Origin: Bacteroidales bacterium
Lineage (GTDB): Bacteria; Bacteroidota; Bacteroidia; Bacteroidales; UBA932
DNA length: 64,000 bases
Assembly: GCA_017561885.1 (NCBI GenBank)
Contig: JAFZBF010000026.1
Coordinates: forward strand, 1 to 64,000
Reading direction: 5' to 3'
The position numbers were made by a program, and so were the translations under genes. Shown here one piece after another: positions 56,500 through 64,000 of this stretch. Under the pieces are notes generated by a model that was not told the DNA's origin, did no database searches, and was given only the letters and a program-made list of their open reading frames with translations. Within the stretch, counting starts at the first letter, position 1, and each line of letters starts with the position of its first letter.

Positions 56500-56840
56500 C
56501 CCCGCAAACCGGTCTTTCCCGGGACGGACGGACGGAAAACTGCCTCGTATCCCGGCAAACCGCCCTTTCCCGGGACAGACGGACGGAAAATTGCCTCTTA
56601 TCCCGGCAAACCGCCCTTTCTCGGGACAGACGGACGGAAAACTGCCCCGTATCCCGGCAAACCGCCCTTTCCCGGGACAGACGGACGGAAAACTGCCCCG
56701 TATCCCGGCAAACCGCCCTTTCCCGGGACAGACGGACGGAAAACTGCCTCGTATCCCGGCAAACCGCCCTTTCCCGGGACGGACGGACGGAAAACTGCCT
56801 CTTATCCCGGCAAACCGCCCTTTCTCGGAACGGACGGGCT
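56500..56840. repeat. 51-bp tandem repeat, six full copies and one partial
   Basis: Units begin at 56500, 56551, 56602, 56653, 56704, 56755 and 56806, exactly 51 bp apart. Each reads CCCGGCAAACCGCCC, then TTTCCCGGGACAGACGG, ACGGAAAACTGCC and a variable tail (TCGTAT, CCGTAT or TCTTAT). The first and last units are the most degenerate. Because 51 is a multiple of three, reading frames stay open on both strands, but none has a promoter or a protein-like composition. It starts 30 nt after the symporter stop codon. Confidence 0.95.
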
Positions 56841-57411
56841 TCTGGAAATGGCAGCTGCACGGAAAGCAAGGCCTTCGGGGGGTTCCGTGAGCTGACGCTC
56901 ACTCCAATCCCTCCCACCGCATACTTCGTCCTGCTGCGCAGAACTCGTCTTCGGCGGGTCCCTCCCGCTCTGCATGCCGCGGGCGGCCAGCCCCCGCTCA
57001 GGCCTTCTTTCCGCTGCAGCAGCCTGCCTTCTTGTTGTCGCCCTAGGCAGAACTTATCCTCGGACGTAAGCAGGAGACCTTAAAAATCTCCTGCTGGCGG
57101 ACGGGAGATAAGTTCAGTGCTGATACGGCCGGGGAAATGGCCCCAAAACGCGGCCGGCAAGGCTTGCGGCTGCAATGCTTCCGGCAACCGCAAAATTATT
57201 CCACAATTTTGCGCCCCTCCAGACCCCCATCTTCGTTTCGGCAAAGCCTCACGAAGCGGGGCACAATGTTGCTTTGAAGCATTCAGCCGACACGCCACTT
57301 GCCGGCCGCTCCCGGGTAGAACTTATCTCCAGGACACAGAATGAACAGAAACGCCCTCCTGGTTATGGCCGGGAAGGCGTCTCATCGCAATAACACTTAG
57401 AAAAATGGAAT
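56841..57411. other. GC-rich noncoding stretch with nested inverted repeats
   Basis: No gene is convincing here. GAACTTATC (57050-57058) pairs with GATAAGTTC (57107-57115); inside it GCAGGAGA (57070-57077) pairs with TCTCCTGC (57087-57094). GGAGATAAGTTC (57104-57115) recurs inverted as GAACTTATCTCC (57319-57330). A further hairpin is CGCAAAATT/AATTTTGCG (about 57190-57212). It may be the remains of a small mobile or REP-like element; no transposase remnant is seen. Confidence 0.5.
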
Positions 57412-57621
57412 TCAACTTCGTTTCTGACAGCCGCATGAACAGCTGGAGTTTTCATATTTGCAGCACTTGCAGCCGCAAGAGCAATTCTCGCCGCAAGAGC
57501 ATCCGCAAGAGCACCCGCAAGAGCATCCGCCGCGGCCACGGCTGATCCTGACGTCGCGCACAACGAAATATGCAACGGCTGCCGCTATCATCAGATACGT
57601 GATTATGTCTGAAATATTCAT
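57412..57621 (-). CDS. FeoB-associated Cys-rich membrane protein
   Basis: 69 residues: one membrane segment (IITYLMIAAAVAYFVVRDV) and a tail with repeated Cys-Gly/Ser-Cys units (14 or more Cys; CSCGCSCGCSCGENCSCGC). Small Cys-rich proteins of this type accompany feoB in many genomes and may handle ferrous iron at the membrane. It follows feoB by 12 nt. Confidence 0.85.
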   Translation of the reverse strand: MNISDIITYLMIAAAVAYFVVRDVRISRGRGGCSCGCSCGCSCGENCSCGCKCCKYENSSCSCGCQKRS

Positions 57622-57633
57622 ATTCTTACCTAT

Positions 57634-60039
57634 TTATAATATTAACCCTATGTGCCAGAAAATAAATGAGACGATCCATGCCAGGCATGTGGTATAGACC
57701 ACGCTGAACGCCGCCCACTTGCGTCCCGCCTCCTTCGCGATGGCAGTAATCGCTGCGATGCAGGGGAAGTACAGCAGGATGAACAGCAGGAAGGTGTAGG
57801 CTCTCAGCGGAGTGAAGAACGCGCTGCCATCATCCGCAGTAACAGACTTCAGCTTTTCCTGCAGTCCGGCAGTCTCATCGCCATCCACCTCCTGGGCCTC
57901 GTAAAGCACTCCCAGCGACGACACCACGACTTCCTTTGCAGCCAGTCCGGTGGCGAGGCTGACACCCATCCTCCAGTCGAAACCCAGAGGCCTGACCACA
58001 GGCTCTATAGCGTGGCCGATACGGCCGATATACGAATATTCGTTCTGCTCCGCCCTGGTCATCTCCGTCTTAGGTCGCGGGAAGTAGCCCAGCGCCCAGA
58101 TGATTACTGAAGCCGCCAGGATCACCGTACCCATCTTCTTCAGGTAAAGCACGCTCTTGTCCCACATGTGCACCAGGATATTGCGCACGGTAGGAAAGCG
58201 GTACGGCGGCAGCTCCATCACGAATTGGTCGGAAGCATTCTTGAAGACCGTCTTGTTGAGCAGCAGCGACGTCAGTATGGCAAACACGATGCCCACCAGA
58301 TAGAGGCTCATCAGCACCAGGCCCTGTTGGCGTGAGAAGAACGCAGCCACGAAGAGCAGGTAAACCGGCAGCCTGGCAGAGCAGCTCATGAACGGTATGG
58401 TGAGTATCGTAAGTATCCTGTCCTTGGGATTTTCCAGCGTACGGGTGGCCATTATCGCCGGCACTCCGCAGCCGAAGCCGATGATGTACGGTATGAACGA
58501 CTTGCCGTGCAGCCCTATGCGGTGCATAAGCTTATCCATGATGAAAGCCGCCCGGGCCATATATCCGGTATCCTCCAGGAAGGAGATGAACATGAACAGA
58601 ATGAGTATGTTCGGCAGGAACACCAGCACTCCGCCCACTCCTGAAATCACTCCGTCCACCAGCAGGTCGTTGAGCATGCCTTCGGGCAGTATGCTGCCTA
58701 TCCAGCGGCCGAGCGCACCTATGCCGGTCTCCAGCCATTGCTGGGGATAAGCTCCGAGCGTGAAGGTGGTCTGGAACATTATCCAGAGGAAGATGATCAG
58801 TATCGGGAAGCCGAGGTAGCGGTTGGTCAGCACCGTATCGAGGGCATAAGCCAGCTTGCGCTTGTCCTCCTTTGCAGGCGTCAGTGTCTCCTTCAAGGCT
58901 CCGCGGATGAATCCGTAGCGTATGTCGGAAACGATATCGGATATGTCGTTTCGGTATTCCTTCTCCAGGCGGGCGCGGCTGCGGTCGGCAGCCTCCTTGA
59001 TCTCGGCGAACCCCGGCACCTTGGAGATGGACTTTGTGATGACCTTGTCGCCCTGGATGAGCTCGAGGGCAAGGTAGCGGCCGTGGTAGCGGTCACGCAG
59101 GTAGCCGTCTTCGTCGATAAGCTCCTTGACCGAACTGATGCAGTCCTCTACGTTCTCGCCGTAGTTGATATGGATGTGCTTGGTGTAGCCTTCTTCGTCA
59201 CAGTAGGTGTGGACGATCTGTTCCAGCACGTCCTCCACCCCCTTGCCAGTGCGGGCCACCACCGGAACTATAGGGAAGCCCAGCATCTTCTCGAGGCTGG
59301 GAATGTCGAGCTTGTCTCCCGACTGCTCGAGCTCGTCGTACATATTGAGGGCCATCACGAGCCTCGGGTTCATGTCGATCAGCTGCGTGGTGAGGTACAT
59401 ATTGCGCTCGAGGTTGCCGGCGTCGACGATGTTGAGCACGAGGTCGGGGTTGTGGTTGAGCAGGTAATCCCGCACATACAACTCCTCCGGAGAATATTCG
59501 GTGAGCGAATAAGTCCCGGGAAGGTCCACGAGGTTGATGGTGTAGCCTTTGTGGTAGAATGTGCCGACCTTGCTGCTGACTGTCACGCCCGAGTAGTTGC
59601 CGACCTTCTCTCGCAGGCCGGTTGCAAAATTGAAGAACGAAGTCTTGCCGCAGTTGGGATTGCCGACAAGCGCCACGGTGATTGTCTTGGCAGTGGTTTC
59701 CACCTCTCGGGCCACATGGGCCTCGATGGTGCCGTTGAAGTCGAAGTCAGGATGGTAACCCTCTTCGAGGGGAACCACTTCAATGTTGTCAGACTCGGAG
59801 CGGCGCAGCGATACGTGGCTGCCCATAATGCTATACTCCACAGGATCCATCAGGGGCGCGTTCTTTATCACGTCGACGCGCTCTCCCTTGACGAAGCCCA
59901 TCTCCATTATACGGTGGCGGAAACCTCCGTGGCCGTGCACCTTGGATATGATGCAACTGCCTCCGGTCGGGATGTCCGTCAGCGTAGTAATGCCCGTATC
60001 CTTGCTGATTGCTTCCATTGCGGAAGCAAAGGTCGCCAT
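57634..60039 (-). CDS. feoB: Ferrous iron transporter, FeoA-FeoB fusion
   Basis: 801 residues. Residues about 15-95 form a FeoA SH3-like domain (LTDIPTGGSCIISKVHGHGGFRHRIMEMGFVKGERVDV). A G-protein domain follows, with GNPNCGKTSFFN, a VGNYSGVTVSSK switch and DLPGTYSL, then the membrane domain with two Gate motifs (FGCGVPAIMATRTLE; MSCSARLPVYLLF). FeoA and FeoB are separate in Enterobacteria; the fused form is common in Bacteroidetes. It takes up Fe2+ under anaerobic conditions. ATG 60018 is an alternative start. Confidence 0.95.
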   Translation of the reverse strand: MATFASAMEAISKDTGITTLTDIPTGGSCIISKVHGHGGFRHRIMEMGFVKGERVDVIKNAPLMDPVEYSIMGSHVSLRRSESDNIEVVPLEEGYHPDFDFNGTIEAHVAREVETTAKTITVALVGNPNCGKTSFFNFATGLREKVGNYSGVTVSSKVGTFYHKGYTINLVDLPGTYSLTEYSPEELYVRDYLLNHNPDLVLNIVDAGNLERNMYLTTQLIDMNPRLVMALNMYDELEQSGDKLDIPSLEKMLGFPIVPVVARTGKGVEDVLEQIVHTYCDEEGYTKHIHINYGENVEDCISSVKELIDEDGYLRDRYHGRYLALELIQGDKVITKSISKVPGFAEIKEAADRSRARLEKEYRNDISDIVSDIRYGFIRGALKETLTPAKEDKRKLAYALDTVLTNRYLGFPILIIFLWIMFQTTFTLGAYPQQWLETGIGALGRWIGSILPEGMLNDLLVDGVISGVGGVLVFLPNILILFMFISFLEDTGYMARAAFIMDKLMHRIGLHGKSFIPYIIGFGCGVPAIMATRTLENPKDRILTILTIPFMSCSARLPVYLLFVAAFFSRQQGLVLMSLYLVGIVFAILTSLLLNKTVFKNASDQFVMELPPYRFPTVRNILVHMWDKSVLYLKKMGTVILAASVIIWALGYFPRPKTEMTRAEQNEYSYIGRIGHAIEPVVRPLGFDWRMGVSLATGLAAKEVVVSSLGVLYEAQEVDGDETAGLQEKLKSVTADDGSAFFTPLRAYTFLLFILLYFPCIAAITAIAKEAGRKWAAFSVVYTTCLAWIVSFIFWHIGLIL

Positions 60040-60084
60040 ATTTCAGCAAATAAGCATCACCATTAGTAGTGATATTGTAATACA

Positions 60085-60120
60085 TAAAGACCGCCGGGGC
60101 TGATGCTCCGGCGGTCTTTA
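60085..60120 (-). terminator. Terminator of the fimbrillin-like lipoprotein operon
   Basis: TAAAGACCGCCGG and CCGGCGGTCTTTA are fully complementary (13 pairs) around a short loop. It is 22 nt past the stop codon of the lipoprotein gene and 45 nt before the feoB start. The symmetry would allow function on either strand. Confidence 0.82.
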
Positions 60121-60141
60121 TGAGTTTAAAACAACTTCGGA

Positions 60142-61956
60142 TTACTGCAGTTTCTTGTAGAGATATACAGGCTCGAGGTTGTCGTTGAATTTGTTGACAT
60201 ATTTACCGTAAACGTTGCCGATAGCGGTGAAGTTGATCTCCTGAAGCATTGCATAAGTAGAGTCATCGAGCTCGTTGACAGCCCTGCGTGCAAGTCTCTG
60301 GAAGAAGTTTTCAATACCGGCAATGTTGTACTGTGAGTCAAACTGAGCCCAGTAAGCAACGCATGCATCCTTGTCGCCTGCAAGAGAAGCCTGGAGACGG
60401 TCGAACCAGCCCTTGCTCGGAACAGATACATTGGCAGTGAAGCCGTCGTCATATTTATGGAAGCCTACAGGAGTAGCCCAGCCGAACTTCTTCTCTTCAG
60501 AAACCTGGAGAGAATATGCGGCAGCGTTGTCATAATACTGTGCAATCACAGTGAAGATATCGGTATCGACAGTAATATCCATAAGCGTACCCATTTCGTG
60601 GTTAGCAAGGATTTCCTTAGCAAGGCTGCAGAGGTGATTGAATCCGCTGCGGAGACGTGCAACCTGCGCGTCGGTGAAGGTAACGCCTTCTTTCTTTGCC
60701 TGTTCTACGGCGAAGCCGATCAGTTCATCGAAAGTAATCGAAACGGTATGGCCGCGAAGCTCGTTCATAATGGCAATAGCATCCGGAGCGTTGGGCTGAA
60801 CAGAAAGAGTAGCAGCACCGCCTTCAGCGACAGAAGTGATCACCTTGTCAAGACGGAGGCTGTAGCCATCGGTTGAAAGGGTAGTGTTTGCAGCATAAGC
60901 ATTGCCTTCGACTGACAGTTTTGCTGAAGCTTCTGCTTCTGCGGGAATATTGAGGGCAACTGCACCTGCATCACCGGGAACTGATACATAGTTCTTGCTG
61001 ATGACTGTTGAATAGATATGACCGCCCTGAGCGAAGAGGTTGCTCAGACCTTGTACGTTAGCTACATCGGCTGCAGCAGTCTCGGCATTCTCCATAGTCT
61101 TCTCGAAGCTGAAGAGCTTGTATTCACCTGCTTCTGAATCATAGTAAGCAAGCACATAGTCACCATCTTCAACCATATCGCTGCTTTCAACCAGCTGATA
61201 AAGATTAAGGGTAATGGTCGGAGTACGATAGATGCTGCCAACCGCGAAAACAAGTTCGCGGTCAGGTGCCGAGAGAGTCTGTTCAGTACCGTTGATCACA
61301 TCAAGATCTGCATCCAGCAGGGTAACAGTAATCCGGTCGTAGCTGCCTTCCTTTACAGGGAAGTAGAAATTATAGTCACCTTCAGGAGTGAAAGAGAACT
61401 TAACTGTAACCTCGTCACTGCCTGCAACCATCTTGACAGCTGCTGTAACCTCAGGAACGGCTGAATAAGACACACGGAGAATGGCAGTCTGATGCTCGAG
61501 GCCGGTCTGATAAGTACCGTCAGCCTGTTCTACAAGAACACCTGACCAGCGGAGACGGAAAGCGTCAGCCTTGTCAACTTCGTAAACTGAAGGGAAAGAA
61601 AGAGCGTAATTGCCATCCTTATAGTCATCGGCAACATAAGGATATGCTACGAAAGCGCCGTCAGAGAGTGAACCTGTAAAATCGGCGGGAGCCTTGAATA
61701 CAGCTCTGTCGTCCACAAATGATTCGAGAGTGAACTTGACAAGTCCTTCGCTGGTTTCAACACCGATCTCATCGCCTTCTTCCCAAGCGAAAGAAGCGGC
61801 ACCTGAATTTGAATCAGAAATGGTGGCCTTAGTCTGCTGGGCCAGTGTGATTACGATAGTCTTATTGTTGCCGGCTTTCTCAATAACTGAGATATTTTCC
61901 TGGCATCCTGCAAGCACCAGCATTGCAGCTGTAAAAAGATAGAATACTTTTTTCAT
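60142..61956 (-). CDS. Fimbrillin-like lipoprotein, 604 residues
   Basis: The signal MKKVFYLFTAAMLVLAGC has lipobox LAGC, so it is anchored in a membrane and probably surface exposed. The N-terminal half shows fimbrillin-clan features: TIVITLAQQTKATISDS, FAWEEGDEIGVET, FVAYPYVADDY and a central block ending RELVFAVGSIYRTPTITLNL. The second half is different and Ala/Asp-rich without a domain I recognise (DAIAIMNELRGHTVSITFDELIGFAVEQAKKEGV, then helical segments). It follows the small acidic protein gene by 21 nt and ends the operon. Ligand unknown. Confidence 0.75.
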   Translation of the reverse strand: MKKVFYLFTAAMLVLAGCQENISVIEKAGNNKTIVITLAQQTKATISDSNSGAASFAWEEGDEIGVETSEGLVKFTLESFVDDRAVFKAPADFTGSLSDGAFVAYPYVADDYKDGNYALSFPSVYEVDKADAFRLRWSGVLVEQADGTYQTGLEHQTAILRVSYSAVPEVTAAVKMVAGSDEVTVKFSFTPEGDYNFYFPVKEGSYDRITVTLLDADLDVINGTEQTLSAPDRELVFAVGSIYRTPTITLNLYQLVESSDMVEDGDYVLAYYDSEAGEYKLFSFEKTMENAETAAADVANVQGLSNLFAQGGHIYSTVISKNYVSVPGDAGAVALNIPAEAEASAKLSVEGNAYAANTTLSTDGYSLRLDKVITSVAEGGAATLSVQPNAPDAIAIMNELRGHTVSITFDELIGFAVEQAKKEGVTFTDAQVARLRSGFNHLCSLAKEILANHEMGTLMDITVDTDIFTVIAQYYDNAAAYSLQVSEEKKFGWATPVGFHKYDDGFTANVSVPSKGWFDRLQASLAGDKDACVAYWAQFDSQYNIAGIENFFQRLARRAVNELDDSTYAMLQEINFTAIGNVYGKYVNKFNDNLEPVYLYKKLQ

Positions 61957-61977
61957 CTTGACATTCCTCTTTTTTCA

Positions 61978-62139
61978 TTAGTTATTACCCCAGCCCCAAC
62001 CTTCGGTATCACCTTCATCGGCATCGTCTACGGGCTTTTCTCCTCCGTCGAGAGAGACTCCTAATACTTCGTTTTCGAGACGGACATCGAAAACTTCTGA
62101 TTTCGGGCATTCATAGGCCCTTTTTGTCATCATTTTCAT
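61978..62139 (-). CDS. Small acidic protein upstream of a fimbrillin-like gene
   Basis: 53 residues, starting MKMMTKRAYECPKSEV and ending EGDTEGWGWGNN, with an acidic tail and no signal peptide. The block YE-x-P-x-SEV-x4-LE recurs in the partial small frame at 63883-64000. It starts 20 nt after the stop of the upstream lipoprotein and is followed 21 nt later by the next one. Too short to classify; the paired arrangement supports a real gene. Confidence 0.72.
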   Translation of the reverse strand: MKMMTKRAYECPKSEVFDVRLENEVLGVSLDGGEKPVDDADEGDTEGWGWGNN

Positions 62140-62159
62140 TTGACCTTAATGATTATTGA

Positions 62160-63869
62160 TTATTTGTTACTTAAATAGTATGCGTAGGTTTTTGTTCCTT
62201 TCTTGTATAGTGTTATGGCTGAAGTTGATGCTCCTTTAAGAAGGCTGCTGGTCTTCATCATGAAATGATTTGAATAGTTAAGGTTGGCACCTATTATGGT
62301 TGTGTAACTACCACTGGTAATTGTGGCACGTGAGTAAACCTTCGTAGACCATCCGCCAGCAGTAAACTTGTTGTCATCTCCTTTGATTGCACTTTTGGCA
62401 GCATTTACAACGGTTGAGCGATACCCGGAGAAATCTCCGGCATTCAACATCAGCGCCTCTACTAGATCGTCGCAAGTATTCGGATTCCCATTAGGATTCG
62501 TTGATGTAGCCTTTGTATTGAAATTACCAGTAATAAACCCCTCATCTGATGTCAACGAGCAGGCCAGATTATCCAGAGTAACAGTTATCTGCTGATTATC
62601 ATGGCGATTGTAAAGAATGATATTCGCATAGTAATAAGTCTTACTACTGCTTTTATAACTGCCGACATCTATTCCTAATGCATCAGAAGAAAGAATCATC
62701 TCATCGTTGGCTTTCGAGATTGAAGATGAACTCGATGATGAAATCCAGGCATTCCTGAATACAAACGCCACAATCGACTCCATCGTCTTTTGCTTGTAAT
62801 CAGAAGACAAAACCATCCTTGAACCGCTCAATTCAAATCCATTGGCTGAACCTTTCACAACATATGTATCCGATCCATTTTCATCAAGAATCCTGTAGTC
62901 ACTGTCACTGATTTTCTTTACAACAAGATAATTGCCTACTCCCGGATGATTGGCTGACTGGAGTTCGGCATTATGTACTCTCCACCATCCCTCAATCTCA
63001 TAGTTGTCAAAATTCTTCTTTCCGGTGGGAGAAATCACGTTGCGCTGCAGGGTGGCCTTGTTGCTGGCATCGGTGTATGTCTTGCTGAAGGTCAGTCCGT
63101 CTTCATCCTCAAACTCGATGGCATAGCCGGAAGTCAGCGCTGCGGGAGCCACTGCGATATAGTAGTCGGTCTCGGGGCTGAGGTCAGCACCTGAAGGGCC
63201 TACGAGAGAAACATAAGGAACTCCTGAGGTGACAGCGAGGCTGACGTTTGAAACCGCGCCGTCCTGCAGGGTCGGAGTGAGAGCCACGGAACCTGAAAGG
63301 AGGACGTTCTCATCAAGGCTGCGGAAAGTGATCTTGCGGATATGCGCTCCGGCAGCGGCCTTGAAGCTGATCTTGACCATCGCTGCGGCATTCTTGAACT
63401 TGAAAGAATTGCCGGCGTCTGAGTAAGCTACTGCAAGGTTGGCACCTTCAGCGAACGATCCGGCGACTGCGGTCTGTTCCGTCGGAAGTTCGGCGGTAAT
63501 GGTCGTGCCGTTGAAAGAAGCTGAAGAACTGTAGGGATATACTGCGTAGTAGCTCTGTTTTGCAATTGAACCTTCGTGAGTGAAGTCGGCACGCAGACCA
63601 CCGTCCTTAAGAAGGCTCTCGCTGGTCCTGAACTCGTAGTTCACGCCAGGAGCAAGAAGAGCGATTCCGTCACCTGCTGTCCAGACTATCTTGACATCGT
63701 CATTCAGGGATGTCTTGGTAGAAGAGGCGCTCTGCTCTGTTGAAGCCGAGATGGTGACAACAGTTTTGTCATTGCCTGAAATTCCTGACTCGGGAACTAT
63801 ATTTTCCGTGCAGGAAATAACGAAGAGCATCAATGCGGCGAAGCCGAAAACTTTTGCTAATCTTTTCAT
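62160..63869 (-). CDS. Fimbrillin-like lipoprotein, 569 residues
   Basis: MKRLAKVFGFAALMLFVISC is a signal with lipobox VISC. TVVTISASTEQSASSTKTSL, VKIVWTAGDGIALLAPG, YYAVYPYSSSASF and AAMVKISFKAAAGAHIRKITF are fimbrillin-like, ending near residue 290 (TLQRNVISPTGKK). The remaining part is rich in Ser, Tyr and Asn and markedly more AT-rich in base composition. The longer reading frame upstream (to 63929) overlaps the small gene before it; ATG 63869, 13 nt after that gene, is chosen. The role is presumably adhesion or a surface scaffold. Confidence 0.76.
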   Translation of the reverse strand: MKRLAKVFGFAALMLFVISCTENIVPESGISGNDKTVVTISASTEQSASSTKTSLNDDVKIVWTAGDGIALLAPGVNYEFRTSESLLKDGGLRADFTHEGSIAKQSYYAVYPYSSSASFNGTTITAELPTEQTAVAGSFAEGANLAVAYSDAGNSFKFKNAAAMVKISFKAAAGAHIRKITFRSLDENVLLSGSVALTPTLQDGAVSNVSLAVTSGVPYVSLVGPSGADLSPETDYYIAVAPAALTSGYAIEFEDEDGLTFSKTYTDASNKATLQRNVISPTGKKNFDNYEIEGWWRVHNAELQSANHPGVGNYLVVKKISDSDYRILDENGSDTYVVKGSANGFELSGSRMVLSSDYKQKTMESIVAFVFRNAWISSSSSSSISKANDEMILSSDALGIDVGSYKSSSKTYYYANIILYNRHDNQQITVTLDNLACSLTSDEGFITGNFNTKATSTNPNGNPNTCDDLVEALMLNAGDFSGYRSTVVNAAKSAIKGDDNKFTAGGWSTKVYSRATITSGSYTTIIGANLNYSNHFMMKTSSLLKGASTSAITLYKKGTKTYAYYLSNK

Positions 63870-63882
63870 GACCATCCTCCCG

Positions 63883-64000
63883 TTATTCTTCATCCTCGCC
63901 AATATCCTGGCCCTGTCTATAATCCTCATTATCTCCTGAAATCACCATCACTGCGGATTCCAGACCAAGTTCCAGCACCTCTGAAACGGGACTCTCATAA
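63883..64000 (-). CDS. Small acidic protein, partial (5' end outside the window)
   Basis: The last 39 codons of a frame that ends in EDEE: YESPVSEVLELGLESAV and an acidic tail. Its YE-x-P-x-SEV pattern matches the 53-residue protein at 61978-62139, and it holds the same place before a fimbrillin-like gene (13-nt gap). Confidence 0.65.
   Translation of the reverse strand, partial: YESPVSEVLELGLESAVMVISGDNEDYRQGQDIGEDEE

Noticed and set aside
56500-56840. CRISPR array
   Set aside because: The whole 51-bp unit repeats; there are no unique spacers and no cas genes.
56496-57083. 195-codon frame through the 51-bp tandem repeat (17-residue repeats)
   Set aside because: The frame is open only because the period is a multiple of three. 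The other strand is equally open, there is no promoter box, and the residues are Arg/Thr-rich without a signal or fold.

Overview
The window looks like a chromosomal segment of a fairly GC-rich member of the order Bacteroidales. Four things point there: repeated Bacteroidetes-type -7 promoter boxes (TAnnTTTG) directly upstream of genes, almost no Shine-Dalgarno sequences, type III glutamine synthetases with a fused FeoAB, and fimbrillin-like lipoproteins at the right end. No lower rank can be supported. Coding density is very high. The only stretch above 300 bases without a convincing gene is 56470-57411.

Layout. 1-8.8 kb: a partial tRNA-Lys, a ClpC ATPase, glycerate kinase with an acyl-CoA thioesterase, a histidine phosphatase, methylglyoxal synthase, GMP synthetase and a CotH-family lipoprotein. 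8.8-29.8 kb: one minus-strand run of 11 genes (dapF-dapL-glnN-gltB-gltD-asnB-purF-glmS-carA-carB-pyrG) with gaps of 24 nt or less. It holds ammonia assimilation through GS-GOGAT and then five glutamine-dependent amidotransferase systems. 30.0-32.4 kb: an Lrp/AsnC regulator, then a promoter with an overlapping palindrome, a 37-codon Gln/Asn-rich reading frame, a strong intrinsic terminator, and the PII protein and ammonium transporter genes. This arrangement reads as a glutamine-sensing transcription attenuator and is the most interesting item in the window.

32.5-39.5 kb: a family 3 glycosidase lipoprotein and a beta-carbonic anhydrase. These are followed by a segment bounded by two nearly identical 150-bp inverted repeats, which holds a ribbon-helix-helix/PIN toxin-antitoxin pair, a GtrA-acyltransferase fusion and a CDP-alcohol phosphatidyltransferase. 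38.5-44.1 kb: a leucine/isoleucine-type operon (leuC, leuD, an alpha-isopropylmalate/citramalate synthase, leuB, and a bile-acid:sodium-symporter-like carrier). 44.3-47.4 kb: a zinc metallopeptidase and a second type III glutamine synthetase.

47.5-54.9 kb: a minus-strand nucleotide-sugar operon (rfbA, a tetraheme cytochrome fused to a SUMF1 domain, two Tat-type exported enzymes, a UDP-glucuronate-type epimerase, rfbC, rfbB). 54.9-57.4 kb: an alanine/glycine:cation symporter and then a noncoding region with a 51-bp tandem repeat and nested inverted repeats. 57.4-60.0 kb: FeoAB with its cysteine-rich partner. 60.1-64.0 kb: two large fimbrillin-like lipoproteins, each preceded by a small acidic protein of one shared type. 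The genes converge on nitrogen economy: ammonium uptake (AmtB), its PII sensor, two glutamine synthetases, glutamate synthase and nearly all major glutamine consumers lie within about 42 kb.
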